From IMG/VR virus record IMGVR_UViG_3300010354_000405, positions 1 through 29,621 of that record: a stretch of 29,621 bases of DNA; one strand, written 5' to 3'. Below, one piece after another: positions 6,225 to 15,200 of the stretch. How positions within the stretch are numbered: the first letter of the stretch is position 1; every line of letters starts with the position of its first letter. The notes beneath the pieces are model-generated. The model made no database searches. It was not told where the DNA came from and was given only the letters and a program-made list of their open reading frames with translations. The DNA comes from a virus. The translations under genes and the position numbers were made by a program.

Positions 6225-8219
6225 ATGGCAGCAACTAACCTTCTTAAAAAATCTTTTATTAATATAAAAAATATCACTAAGGGAATGTTTTCCTTAACTG
6301 AAGGATTAAACAAAAGTCAAAGTTATACTGCAAAAATTAATAAAGATATTTTAAAAGGAAATGAAAGAAAGAAAAATTACATAAGAGAAAATTCTATTTC
6401 TTTTAAAAGAAAAGTAGAGTCTTCAAGAAGGAGAAAAGGTAGGGATATTATAGAATTAACCAAAGTCGGTGCAGTTTTTAGAGCACCCGCTAAAGCAATT
6501 GCAAATACTACTAAAGGATTTTTTGGAAGAATACTAGACTTTGCCGGCACAATTATGGCAGGTTGGTTGATTTACAATCTCCCAACAATTGATCAAATGG
6601 GAAAAGAACTTAGTGGAAGAGTTATAACTCTTACTGGAATATTACAAAATTTTATACCAAATAGTGTGAAATTATTTTCAGCATTTGGTGGTGTAATAAG
6701 TGCATATTTAAAGAACTTTTTATCTCTTGATTTTAAAGATAGTGAAAATAGAGTTGACACTGCAATGAAAAATTTGAATGATACTTTTTTCGAAATGAAA
6801 GGTTCTTTTGATGAAGTAATGACTTTATTGAAAACTCCACTTACTACGGGTCTTGGTGGCCGTCCAGATTCTCCTGCTTTTGGCACAGACTATTCAAAAC
6901 AACAAGGTGGTGGAGGAAAACTACAACCTATTCATAAACAAGCATTGGACATTATCTCTGGACCAGAAAGTGGAGGAAGTTATAATGCAATGAATCAAGG
7001 AACAATTAATGATAAAATTGTTGGATCAACTCTTAACTCCGAATCAAAAATAGGAAAAAATTTAACTGATATGAGTATTGGAGAAGTTTTACAACGACAA
7101 CAATGGTTGATGAATAAATCAAATCCGCAAGTCAGTAATTATGGTGTTTATGCCGCCGGAAGATATCAATTTATTCCAAATACTCTTCCAGGAGTTATGA
7201 AATCTGCTGGACTGACACCACAAGATAAATTTAGTCCAGAAAATCAAGATTTAATGGCAATTGCTTTACTTAAGGAAAGAGGAATACAACCTTGGACTGT
7301 TGGAGGATCTAAATATTCGGCAAAGGAAAGGGCAATTGTTGAGCAAGCAAGAACAACTCCTACTCAATCAACACCATCAAGGCCAACAGTAACTCCACAA
7401 ACTCCACTATCTACAAATTTTGCACAAGTTACTGGAACAAGTGGTACTGTCAAATATAATGGTAGAGAAGGAGCACCAGTATCTGTTCCATATAGTCCAT
7501 TTAAACCTGGATCTGGTGCAGTTATTACTTCGACTATGGGTTATAGAGGATCTAGTGGAACTTATCATAAAGGATATGATCTAGCAGCAGCTCCTGGAAC
7601 ACCACTATATGCATATTTTCCTGGGAAAGTAACACATATAGGTTTGGATGGAACTGCATCTAGTGCTGGATATGGAAATTGGGTTGTGTGGAAAGATGAT
7701 CTATATGGATCATATCACTTTTTTGGGCATATGATAAATAAACCTCCCGTGAGATTGGGACAAATTGTGAATCAAGGAACATTAATGGGAAATGTCGGAA
7801 GTACGGGAAGATCTACAGGTCCTCACTTACACTGGGAAATTTCATCTAGTCCACCACAGGCAAATGGACAATTTAGTTCTTATGAGGATCCTGGAGCTTG
7901 GTTGAGAAAACACCCATTAAAGAAAGTTGAAGGACAACCTCAGAGTCCTCAGATTTCTCCACCAAGTCAATCGCAACCTTCTCCTCCTACACCTTCTCCT
8001 GCACAAATTTCTCCAAGTCCTAGAAAACAAACAAGTGAAAGATTAGTTCAAGAAGAAACTTCAGAATCTTATGTTGTTCCTTTTGTTTACCCTCAACCAC
8101 AAATACAATCTTCTGGTGGAATGGTTAGTGGTAGCGGACAAGAAAATGTTTTCTATGATGATACTTCGTTAAATAGATTTATCACTAAAAAGTTACTTTT
8201 AGATTTAGCGTACACCTAA
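6225..8219 (+). CDS. Tape-measure-like tail protein with lysozyme-like and M23 peptidase domains
   Basis: This 664-residue protein starts 1 bp after the preceding stop. Its N-terminus is basic (KRKVESSRRRKGRDI), and a hydrophobic segment around residues 105-120 (GTIMAGWLIYNLP) resembles the GWL.Y core of the upstream paralogue. Residues about 235-380 look like a lysozyme/transglycosylase domain: GPESGGSYNAMN with candidate catalytic Glu248, then GVYAAGRYQFIPNTLPGV and FSPENQDLMAIALLKERG. Residues about 425-560 form an M23 metallopeptidase with HKGYD (His448, Asp452) and HLHW (His534, His536), the expected zinc site. The C-terminal 100 residues are Pro/Ser/Gln-rich. Such domains cut peptidoglycan during DNA ejection. 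Its stop overlaps the next ATG (TAATG). The downstream gp5 appears to lack a lysozyme domain. Confidence 0.85.
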   Translation: MAATNLLKKSFINIKNITKGMFSLTEGLNKSQSYTAKINKDILKGNERKKNYIRENSISFKRKVESSRRRKGRDIIELTKVGAVFRAPAKAIANTTKGFFGRILDFAGTIMAGWLIYNLPTIDQMGKELSGRVITLTGILQNFIPNSVKLFSAFGGVISAYLKNFLSLDFKDSENRVDTAMKNLNDTFFEMKGSFDEVMTLLKTPLTTGLGGRPDSPAFGTDYSKQQGGGGKLQPIHKQALDIISGPESGGSYNAMNQGTINDKIVGSTLNSESKIGKNLTDMSIGEVLQRQQWLMNKSNPQVSNYGVYAAGRYQFIPNTLPGVMKSAGLTPQDKFSPENQDLMAIALLKERGIQPWTVGGSKYSAKERAIVEQARTTPTQSTPSRPTVTPQTPLSTNFAQVTGTSGTVKYNGREGAPVSVPYSPFKPGSGAVITSTMGYRGSSGTYHKGYDLAAAPGTPLYAYFPGKVTHIGLDGTASSAGYGNWVVWKDDLYGSYHFFGHMINKPPVRLGQIVNQGTLMGNVGSTGRSTGPHLHWEISSSPPQANGQFSSYEDPGAWLRKHPLKKVEGQPQSPQISPPSQSQPSPPTPSPAQISPSPRKQTSERLVQEETSESYVVPFVYPQPQIQSSGGMVSGSGQENVFYDDTSLNRFITKKLLLDLAYT

Positions 8220-9541
8220 TGTCAGTAAAAAAATCTATATACGAAGAATTTTTTATAGAATCTAATGATAGAAAGAAAACTGTTGATATTAAACAGGGAG
8301 TAGTTTCTTTTGATTATTATGAAGATATATTTTCTCCAACCATCACTGCTAAAGTTATAGTTGTTAATACTGGACACTCAATTGAAGGTAAAGATGGTAA
8401 AACGCAATCAATTTATAATGGATTACCCCTACGTGGTGGAGAAAGAGTTTCTATAAAAATCGCAGGAAATTCTTCAACAAATCCTGGTCTGGATTTTGCA
8501 ACAAATACAAAAGATTATCTTTATGTTTCTAGTATTTCAAATGTTATTAGTCAAACTCAAAGAGAAAGTTTTGTTCTTAATTTAGTTTCAAGAGAAGCAA
8601 TAACAAATGAAACGACTAGAATACCTAAAAAATTCCCGACATCATCTACAATAGATGAATCTGTTAATACTATTTTAAAAGATTATTTAAAAACTGATAA
8701 AATAGGTAAGATAGATAAGACATCAAATAAGTATGGATTTATAGGTAATCTTAGAAAACCTTTTACAGTTTTGGTTTGGTTAGCATCAAAAGCAGTTCCT
8801 GATATTTCTGGAGATTCTACTGCTGGATTTGTATTCTTCCAGACTAAAGATGGTATGCAATTTAGATCAATTGATAAACTGATTACAGAAAAATCAAAAG
8901 CAACTTATACATTTACAGAAGTTAATCAATCAGGTAATGATAGGAATAATGATTTTAATGTTCTGAAGTATTCTACTAATAGAAATCAAAATCTTCTAGA
9001 AAAATTAAGATTAGGTACATATTGCAGCTATAGAATGTTCTATAATCCATTAACTTTTGAATTTACAAGTCCAGAAAAAGGAATATTTAAATTTGAAGAT
9101 TATGCTGGAAATATGAAAAATTTGGGAGATGATATGGTTCTCCCAAATATAACAAATTCTTCAAATGTTACTTTAGGTGATATTCCAACAAGAATACTAA
9201 CTCAAGTTTTGGATATTGGTACTTTAGAAAAAGATGTTTCTAAGGATAAGAATTCAGATCCATTTAAGTATCAATCACAATCTATTATGAGATATAATGT
9301 TTTGTTCACTCAGACCTTGAATATGACTATACCATCTAATACTAATTTGAGGGCAGGAGATATTATTATGTGCGAATTTCCTAAGATTTCTAGTTCTGAA
9401 GGTAAAGAAATGGACGATGATCAAAGTGGACTATATATGATAAAAGAACTTTGCCATCACTTTGATACAGAAGGATCATATACTTCTATGCAATTAATTA
9501 GGGATACTTTTGGAAGGCACGGAGCAAATAATAAAGAGTAG
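8219..9541 (+). CDS. 27: Baseplate hub protein, gp27-like
   Basis: This 440-residue protein starts at an ATG overlapping the upstream stop. T4 gp27 has 391 residues. The N-terminal part is a beta domain (KKTVDIKQGVVSFDYYEDIF, SPTITAKVIVVNTG, GGERVSIKI) typical of the hub barrel that makes the trimeric gp27 ring. A middle domain contains the pattern KPFTVLVWLASKAVP, and the C-terminal beta domain includes NMTIPSNTNLRAGDIIMCEFP. In T4 the gp27 trimer joins the gp5 spike to the tail tube. The position immediately before gp5 is the standard hub arrangement. The gp27 assignment rests on domain style, length and position more than on a single motif. Confidence 0.78.
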   Translation: MSVKKSIYEEFFIESNDRKKTVDIKQGVVSFDYYEDIFSPTITAKVIVVNTGHSIEGKDGKTQSIYNGLPLRGGERVSIKIAGNSSTNPGLDFATNTKDYLYVSSISNVISQTQRESFVLNLVSREAITNETTRIPKKFPTSSTIDESVNTILKDYLKTDKIGKIDKTSNKYGFIGNLRKPFTVLVWLASKAVPDISGDSTAGFVFFQTKDGMQFRSIDKLITEKSKATYTFTEVNQSGNDRNNDFNVLKYSTNRNQNLLEKLRLGTYCSYRMFYNPLTFEFTSPEKGIFKFEDYAGNMKNLGDDMVLPNITNSSNVTLGDIPTRILTQVLDIGTLEKDVSKDKNSDPFKYQSQSIMRYNVLFTQTLNMTIPSNTNLRAGDIIMCEFPKISSSEGKEMDDDQSGLYMIKELCHHFDTEGSYTSMQLIRDTFGRHGANNKE

Positions 9542-9546
9542 GTAAA

Positions 9547-11661
9547 ATGCAAGATGAATCTCTAATAAAAAGTAATTTTGTTGGAAGAGACGGATTTAGA
9601 TGGTGGATAGGTCAGATTCCACCAGAAAAATCTCTTGGTACTCAGATTAATGGTGCTGGATGGGGAAATAGATTTAAAGTTCGCATTATGGGGTATCACC
9701 CATATAGTTTGGTTGATCTACCAGATGAAGATCTTCCTTGGGCACAGGTTCTTTTACCATCGACTGCAGGAACTGGAGCAGCAAATCAGGCAACTGATGT
9801 AAAACTTTCACCTGGAGATACTGTATTCGGGTTTTTTCTGGACGGAGATAATGCCCAAATTCCAGTCATTTTAGGAGCATTCGGAAGAACATCCCAAGTT
9901 CCTTCCAAAGATTATAAAAATCCTTTTGTCCCTTTTACTGGATATACAAGTAAAATTAAGAATGATGGAAAAAATGTAGTAAAAGATCAGTCTAATGAGA
10001 GTAATGCTAACTCTCAAAAATCTCCAAGACACGTTTCTACTGAGCAGGCGAAGGGATTAGGTAAAGATGAGAGGACCTATTTTACTGGAATTGGCGATAT
10101 TTTAGTAGCAGGTACTGAAGATACTTCAAAAACGATAGATAAAATAGGTGCAGAAGTAACTAACTTATTAAATGCAGCTAAATCTGGATTAAACAAAGTT
10201 TCAACTCTAATTAATATTGTAACTGATAAAATCCAATCAGTTACAAATGGTCTTGTTGGTAGTATGATTTCTGGAGTTTATAATGCTTTGGGTCCAATAA
10301 TCAATTCAGGTCTAAAAGCACTATATCAGCAAGTTTATAATTTAGTTTTTGCCGCAACTAAATCTCATCAAATTGCACACTTGGCAGGTGTTGCGGCACA
10401 AACTGCTATGGTTGGGCCAGTTAATAGTATTCAAACACTACTACCTTCATTAGCAAATAAGGTTATTGGATCTTTAGGATCCGTAATTTCAGGATTATTA
10501 AAATCTGTAGTAAAAAATTCTAAAAGATTTAAATCTTGTGCCACTAATCAATTTAGTGGATCATTAATTAATCATATTATCAAACAGGTTGAATCTGGAA
10601 TGAGTGGTGTTCTTGGTGGAATAGAAAAGGTTTTATCTCTTGTTGGTGGATTTGATGTCGCTTCGTTCCTGCGCAGCAGTGTAGAATCTATTTCAGGAAT
10701 TGTTGCCCAAGTCAGTAAAATTAATAAGAGTCCATTAAAAAGAGATCTATCAGTTAAGGTTAATGAGTGGATGGTTGGTAGAGGATCAAAAGATGCTCCA
10801 GGACCAGATTTTAAAGAAATTGCAAAAAGTGTAAAGGCAGATAATTTAATAGAAGCTTTTGGAAACAAGAAGAAAGATTTAGAGACAGCAGCAAAAGATA
10901 TTCAATCCGCATTTGATGGATTTATGGTATCCTCCAAATCTTCTTCCTCAAAATGCTATACAGGAACTCCAGTTTCTTGTAGTCCCCCAAAGGTAAAAAT
11001 ATTTGGAAGTAAGGGTAAAGGTGCTAAAGCTGTTCCCATTATGGGTGCGATTGTAGGAAAAGGTAGAGAGAGAACTGGAAGTGTTATTGGAATTAAAGTT
11101 ACTGAAAAAGGTAAAAAGTATGATTTTCCACCTTTTGTAGAAATCAGTGACGATTGTGATCAAGGTTATGGTGCAGTTGCACGAGCAATTATTAATGATG
11201 AAGGTGAACTTGAATCGATTTATATAGTTTCTGAAGGTGAAAATTATCCTGTAGGTGAATTAGATCCTTATTATGTTGAAAGTATTGATATTGTCGAATC
11301 TGGTGAAGACTATTCACCGGGTGATTATGCTGTAGATCAATTTGATAATAAGTACGATTTACAAATAGAAGACGGAAAAATCATTAATGTCTCACCAATA
11401 AATATTATAACAGTAATTGATCCAATATCTAATGTTGGACCAGTTCCAACAACAATACCAGAAAATTTAAGAGCAACTATAGGAACTCAAAGAAAAATTG
11501 AACAAATTATTAGAGTTGATGATATTCCAGAATTAGATGTTGTTAGTGAAACTGGTTTTGGGGCTGTTCTAAGCACAAGATTGGAGGTTGTTCCAAGTCA
11601 AGTTGATGAATCTGGCAATTTCATAACAAAACCGATTACTCAGATAGATTGTATTAATTAA
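9547..11661 (+). CDS. 5: Baseplate central spike/hub protein gp5, OB-fold type without an evident lysozyme domain
   Basis: This 704-residue protein is preceded by AGGT. Residues about 40-125 show the gp5 OB-fold (NRFKVRIMGYHPYSL, EDLPWAQVLLPSTAGTG, PGDTVFGFFLDGDNAQIPV, ILGAFGRTS), which binds the gp27 ring in T4. Residues about 165-440 are long Ala/Ser/Gly-rich helical stretches. I see no lysozyme Glu/Asp/Thr triad. Residues about 490-620 are repeats of the type KVTEKGKKYDFPPFVEI, then GYGAVARAIINDEGELESIY, then a diverged second copy. This beta pattern is also seen near the end of the giant fibre at 23935-24170. The C-terminal 60 residues are Pro/Val-rich beta sequence. T4 gp5 has 575 residues with an embedded lysozyme and a needle. 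Here both functions seem to be carried by neighbouring genes. Confidence 0.85.
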   Translation: MQDESLIKSNFVGRDGFRWWIGQIPPEKSLGTQINGAGWGNRFKVRIMGYHPYSLVDLPDEDLPWAQVLLPSTAGTGAANQATDVKLSPGDTVFGFFLDGDNAQIPVILGAFGRTSQVPSKDYKNPFVPFTGYTSKIKNDGKNVVKDQSNESNANSQKSPRHVSTEQAKGLGKDERTYFTGIGDILVAGTEDTSKTIDKIGAEVTNLLNAAKSGLNKVSTLINIVTDKIQSVTNGLVGSMISGVYNALGPIINSGLKALYQQVYNLVFAATKSHQIAHLAGVAAQTAMVGPVNSIQTLLPSLANKVIGSLGSVISGLLKSVVKNSKRFKSCATNQFSGSLINHIIKQVESGMSGVLGGIEKVLSLVGGFDVASFLRSSVESISGIVAQVSKINKSPLKRDLSVKVNEWMVGRGSKDAPGPDFKEIAKSVKADNLIEAFGNKKKDLETAAKDIQSAFDGFMVSSKSSSSKCYTGTPVSCSPPKVKIFGSKGKGAKAVPIMGAIVGKGRERTGSVIGIKVTEKGKKYDFPPFVEISDDCDQGYGAVARAIINDEGELESIYIVSEGENYPVGELDPYYVESIDIVESGEDYSPGDYAVDQFDNKYDLQIEDGKIINVSPINIITVIDPISNVGPVPTTIPENLRATIGTQRKIEQIIRVDDIPELDVVSETGFGAVLSTRLEVVPSQVDESGNFITKPITQIDCIN

Positions 11662-11662
11662 T

Positions 11663-12211
11663 ATGGCTCAAAGACCTTTTAAAAAGCAAAAATGGCAAAG
11701 GAGAAGCATAAGTAGCTTTGGGCCTAATTTTAGGTATGATATATGTAATCCCCAAATGGGTCTTGATGGGGTTGATGTTTATAATTTTTATGGAGTTACT
11801 GATAAAAAAGAAATTAGTTTAAGTGGATTGAGTGCTGGAGGGTTATCAAAAATTTATGCTGATGGATCTCTGGAAATTATTGCTGGACAAAAGAGTAAAT
11901 CTACTGGAGTTGATATAGTTATTACTGGAAAAAATGGAGATGTCTGGATAACTGCCGAAAGAAATGGAGAAGTGAGAATAAGAGGGAAAAATATAGTATT
12001 AGATGCTGATGAAAATATAGAACTTAGTGCTGGAAAAGATATTAATTTAAAAGCAAGTGCAGGTAGAATTTTATTGAAATCTACCGAAGCTTCTGTTGAT
12101 GCTCTTTTGGGAAACCTTCCACCATTGCCTATGACTTTTGGGGGGATGTGTTTCGAAGGGACTTATGTCGGAACAGATGTTTTAACGAGTACATTTACTG
12201 GTATCTTCTAA
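11663..12211 (+). CDS. gp5 C-terminal-type needle (beta-prism) protein, separately encoded
   Basis: This 182-residue protein starts 1 bp after the gp5 stop. Residues about 65-140 contain the repeat style of the T4 gp5 C-terminal spike and of VgrG needles: VDIVITGKNGDVWITAERN, then GEVRIRGKNIVLDADENIEL and SAGKDINLKASAGRILLKS. These give alternating beta strands with recurrent Gly, Asp and Ser and would form a triple-stranded beta-helix. The N-terminus is basic (MAQRPFKKQKWQRR) and the C-terminal 40 residues (PPLPMTFGGMCFEGTYVG) look like a tip or cap. I infer that this is the puncturing needle, assembling as a separate trimer on gp5. A separate PAAR-type tip protein is not seen in the window. 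Confidence 0.75.
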   Translation: MAQRPFKKQKWQRRSISSFGPNFRYDICNPQMGLDGVDVYNFYGVTDKKEISLSGLSAGGLSKIYADGSLEIIAGQKSKSTGVDIVITGKNGDVWITAERNGEVRIRGKNIVLDADENIELSAGKDINLKASAGRILLKSTEASVDALLGNLPPLPMTFGGMCFEGTYVGTDVLTSTFTGIF

Positions 12212-12215
12212 TATA

Positions 12216-15200
12216 ATGGAAAATTCTAATTATCTTAGTTTACAACAACTCTTTAATGATCGTGCCACATTCTATGCTGGAATGATCATCTATGGTGATG
12301 TTGAAACCGATAAAGCGATAGATCAGATAGTAGATACTGCAGAAAATTGGGAGTTTGAAAATCCAGTTTTAAAATTAGGTTATGTTGGTATAGAGTCTGA
12401 TACTCAGGCATTTAAATTTGGTGATGGTGAAACTGCCTGGAATGATCTTCCTTATGCTGTAAATGGGCAAGGAACTCAAGGTGCTCAAGGTTTTCAAGGT
12501 TTACAAGGTCTCCAGGGACAAGGAGATCAAGGTGTTCAGGGAACGCAAGGTCCTTTAAGTAATTTTCAAGGAACTCAGGGAAATATAGGTAATTTCCAAG
12601 GTACTCAAGGTACTCAAGGACTCCAAGGAACTCAAGGAGATCAGGGAACACAGGGGACAATAAGTAATTTCCAAGGAACTCAAGGAACAATAGGAGATGT
12701 AGGTCCACCAGGTCCACAAGGATTACAAGGACAGCAAGGTACTCAAGGTAATCAGGGACAGCAAGGAACTCAAGGATCTCAAGGATTACAAGGAGATCAG
12801 GGTACTCAAGGACTTCAAGGTAATCAAGGTTCGCAGGGTATCCAAGGGACTCAGGGTGGGCAGGGTATTCAGGGTCTTCAAGGAGATCAGGGACTCCAAG
12901 GAACTCAAGGAATTCAGGGTGATCAAGGAACTCAGGGAGACCAAGGTATTCAAGGCCTTCAAGGGATTCAAGGAACTCAAGGTATTCAAGGTCTTCAGGG
13001 TACTCAAGGAGATCAAGGTATTCAAGGTCTCCAAGGTATTCAAGGAGATCAAGGAGTCCAAGGAGATCAAGGAACTCAAGGAGACCAAGGTATTCAAGGT
13101 GTCCAAGGAGATCAGGGAACTCAAGGTATTCAGGGAGTTCAGGGTACTCAAGGAGATCAAGGTATTCAAGGTCTCCAAGGTATTCAAGGTCTGCAAGGTA
13201 TTCAAGGCGATCAAGGTACCCAAGGTGATCAGGGAATTCAGGGTACTCAGGGAGATCAGGGAACTCAAGGTATTCAGGGAGTTCAGGGTACTCAAGGAGA
13301 TCAAGGTATTCAAGGTCTCCAAGGTATTCAAGGTACTCAAGGAGACCAAGGTACTCAGGGTGTTCAGGGATTACAAGGAACTCAAGGAGATCAAGGTATT
13401 CAAGGTCTCCAAGGTGTTCAAGGTACTCAAGGAGATCAAGGTACTCAAGGGGCTCAAGGATTACAGGGAGATCAGGGTACCCAAGGAGATCAAGGTACTC
13501 AAGGTATTCAAGGTCTTCAGGGTACTCAAGGAGATCAAGGTATTCAAGGTCTCCAAGGTATTCAAGGTACTCAAGGAGATCAAGGTACTCAGGGGGCTCA
13601 AGGATTACAAGGAGATCAAGGAACTCAAGGAGATCAAGGTACTCAAGGTATTCAAGGTCTTCAGGGTACTCAAGGAGATCAAGGTATTCAAGGTACTCAA
13701 GGTCTTCAGGGAGATCAGGGTACTCAAGGAGATCAAGGTACTCAAGGGGCTCAAGGATTACAAGGAGATCAAGGTACCCAAGGAGACCAAGGTACTCAGG
13801 GTGTTCAAGGTCTACAAGGAACTCAAGGAGATCAAGGTATTCAAGGTCTTCAAGGTATTCAAGGAGATCAAGGAGTCCAAGGAGATCAAGGTGTCCAAGG
13901 TCTTCAGGGAGATCAAGGAACTCAAGGAGACCAAGGAACACAAGGTGTTCAAGGTCTTCAGGGAGATCAGGGAGTTCAAGGAACTCAGGGTGTTCAAGGT
14001 CTTCAGGGAGATCAAGGTACTCAGGGAGATCAAGGTACTCAGGGTGCCCAAGGATTACAAGGAGATCAAGGTACCCAAGGAGACCAGGGAACTCAAGGTA
14101 TCCAAGGTCTTCAAGGAGATCAAGGAACACAAGGTGTTCAAGGTCTCCAAGGAGATCAAGGTATTCAAGGTCTCCAAGGAGATCAAGGTGTTCAAGGTCT
14201 TCAGGGAGATCAGGGGGTTCAAGGAGACCAAGGTACTCAAGGTATTCAAGGTCTTCAAGGAGATCAGGGAGTTCAAGGAAATCAAGGAACTCAAGGAGAT
14301 CAAGGAACACAAGGTGTTCAAGGTCTTCAGGGAGATCAGGGAGTTCAAGGAACCCAAGGAAATCAAGGTCTTCAAGGAGATCAGGGTACTCAAGGAGATC
14401 AAGGTACTCAGGGTGCTCAGGGATTGCAGGGAGATCAAGGTCTTCAGGGTATTCAAGGGGATCAAGGTGTTCAAGGTCTTCAGGGTACTCAAGGAGATCA
14501 AGGCATTCAAGGTCTCCAAGGTATTCAAGGAGATCAAGGAGTCCAAGGAGATCAAGGTGTCCAAGGTCTTCAGGGAGATCAAGGAACTCAAGGAGACCAA
14601 GGAACACAAGGTGTTCAAGGTCTACAAGGAACTCAAGGAGATCAAGGTATTCAAGGTCTTCAAGGTATTCAAGGAGATCAGGGTATTCAAGGTCTTCAGG
14701 GAGATCAGGGAGTTCAAGGTAATCAAGGTGTTCAAGGTGATCAGGGGACACAAGGTGTTCAGGGTCTTCAGGGAGATCAGGGAGTTCAAGGAACCCAAGG
14801 TAATCAAGGTCTCCAAGGAGATCAAGGAACTCAGGGTGTTCAAGGAACACAAGGCGATCAAGGAATCCAAGGAACACAAGGACTTCAAGGAGAACAAGGA
14901 ACCCAAGGTGCCCAAGGTCTTCAAGGAGATCAAGGAGTTCAAGGAAATCAAGGAACTCAAGGAGATCAAGGAACACAAGGTGTTCAAGGTCTTCAGGGAG
15001 ATCAAGGACTACAAGGTAATCAAGGTCTTCAAGGTGAACAAGGAGTTCAAGGATTACAAGGAGTTCAAGGAACTCAAGGTGATCAAGGTATTCAAGGTCT
15101 CCAAGGTATTCAAGGTGATCAAGGAGTTCAAGGTCTACAAGGTGATCAAGGATTACAGGGAATACAGGGTACTCAAGGAGATCAAGGAACGCAGGGTGTT

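Noticed and set aside
7733-7740. GATAAATA octamer as a late promoter, also AATAAATA at 11397-11404
   Set aside because: Both lie deep inside coding regions with no gene start nearby. They show the background rate of this motif in AT-rich DNA.
9547-11661. Lysozyme domain within gp5 as in T4
   Set aside because: I looked for an E...D/T lysozyme pattern after the OB-fold and found only Ala/Ser/Gly-rich helical sequence and beta repeats.
12216-12464. Separate small gene ahead of the collagen-like array
   Set aside because: The frame continues without a stop from the fibre-type N-terminal domain into the Gly-X-Gln triplets, so it is one protein.
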